Below, piece by piece: positions 13,846 through 14,161 of a stretch of 14,161 bases of DNA (positions are counted from its first letter, which is position 1; each line of letters opens with the position of its first letter). The translations under genes were made by a program, and so were the position numbers. Under the pieces are notes generated by a model that saw only the letters and a list, made by a program, of their open reading frames with translations, searched no databases and had not been told where the DNA came from. The DNA is from Oscillospiraceae bacterium (GTDB lineage: Bacteria; Bacillota; Clostridia; Oscillospirales; Oscillospiraceae), in the NCBI GenBank assembly GCA_017558545.1, contig JAFYUG010000056.1, positions 1-14,161 of the forward strand, read 5' to 3'.

Positions 13846-14161
13846 TCAGCCCTCAAAATCGTCGGCGGAGATATCAACGGCGCGGCCCGCGGCCTGAGCT
13901 GCCTTGCGAGCCTGAGGAGCCATGAGCTTGTAGGCATTGTCGCGAATCTGTTGCTCTATATCGTCGCAAACATCGGGGTGGCTGGCGAGATAATCCTTAA
14001 CGGCATCGCGACCCTGCAGTCTCTGGTCAGCAACGGTGTACCATGCGCCGGCCTTGTCGATAATGTCCAGCTTGGCGCCAAGGTCGATGATTTCGCCGAT
14101 CTTGCTGATGCCTTCGCCGTAGATAATGTCGAACTCAGCCTCTTTGAAGGGGGGAGCAACC
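13846..14161 (-). CDS. recA: Recombinase RecA, C-terminal part only
   Basis: ATP-dependent DNA strand-exchange protein and SOS co-protease. The last 104 residues and the TGA stop (13846-13848) are inside the window. They begin with VAPPFKEAEFDIIYGEGIS, a highly conserved RecA segment, followed by GEIIDLGAKLDIIDKAGAWY and the C-terminal domain (QGRDAVKDYLASHPDV). The tail ends in DISADDFEG, acidic as in most RecA proteins. The ATP-binding part and the promoter, where any LexA box would be, are outside the window. Confidence 0.97.
   Translation of the reverse strand, partial: VAPPFKEAEFDIIYGEGISKIGEIIDLGAKLDIIDKAGAWYTVADQRLQGRDAVKDYLASHPDVCDDIEQQIRDNAYKLMAPQARKAAQAAGRAVDISADDFEG

Overview
The window looks like chromosomal DNA from an anaerobic Clostridia bacterium, probably of the Oscillospiraceae/Ruminococcaceae type found in the gut. 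This is inferred from Firmicutes-style AGGAGG ribosome binding sites, a cysteine T-box leader, a type III pantothenate kinase, the gene order recA-recX-rimO-pgsA, a molybdenum enzyme of anaerobic phenol metabolism, and palindromic intergenic repeats of a kind I associate with that group. No phage, IS element, tRNA, rRNA or CRISPR array is visible.

Layout. (1) 1-2318, minus: the 5' 772 codons of a molybdopterin enzyme resembling the pyrogallol:phloroglucinol transhydroxylase large subunit, with its own promoter. (2) 2598-3035, minus: dut, with promoter and terminator. (3) 3141-5396, plus: an apparently self-contained unit made of a DUF2975-like polytopic membrane protein, a small YozG-type XRE regulator and an unknown lipoprotein. 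Its promoter is bracketed by two matching 21-bp palindromes. (4) 5554-9090, plus: a promoter and a textbook Cys-specific T-box leader, followed by cysE, cysS and coaX, closed by a 21-bp hairpin terminator. (5) 9115-10331, minus: an iron-containing alcohol dehydrogenase broken by one missing base near its 3' end. (6) 10332-10730: an AT-rich gap with a strong terminator. (7) 10731-14161, minus: a tightly packed operon read as recA (3' end only), recX, rimO, pgsA and a hexapeptide acetyltransferase, with spacings of 5 nt, an 8-nt overlap, 3 nt and 1 nt.

How it works together. The T-box couples serine acetylation (CysE, first step of cysteine synthesis) and probably Cys-tRNA charging (CysS) to the level of uncharged tRNA-Cys. 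coaX, whose product pathway consumes cysteine, follows without a visible promoter. The recA group combines DNA repair and its modulator with S12 methylthiolation and phosphatidylglycerol synthesis. Three copies of a modular palindromic repeat (5402-5533, 6538-6673, 8194-8240) sit in the gaps of the plus-strand half, two of them inside the T-box operon.

Most interesting are the transhydroxylase homologue, which keeps the Asp-Ser molybdenum-site pair but seems to lack the catalytic Tyr, the twin-operator membrane protein/XRE/lipoprotein unit of unknown function, and the repeat family. I see no clearly new multi-gene system beyond the twin-operator unit, and that unit belongs to a recognisable general type.
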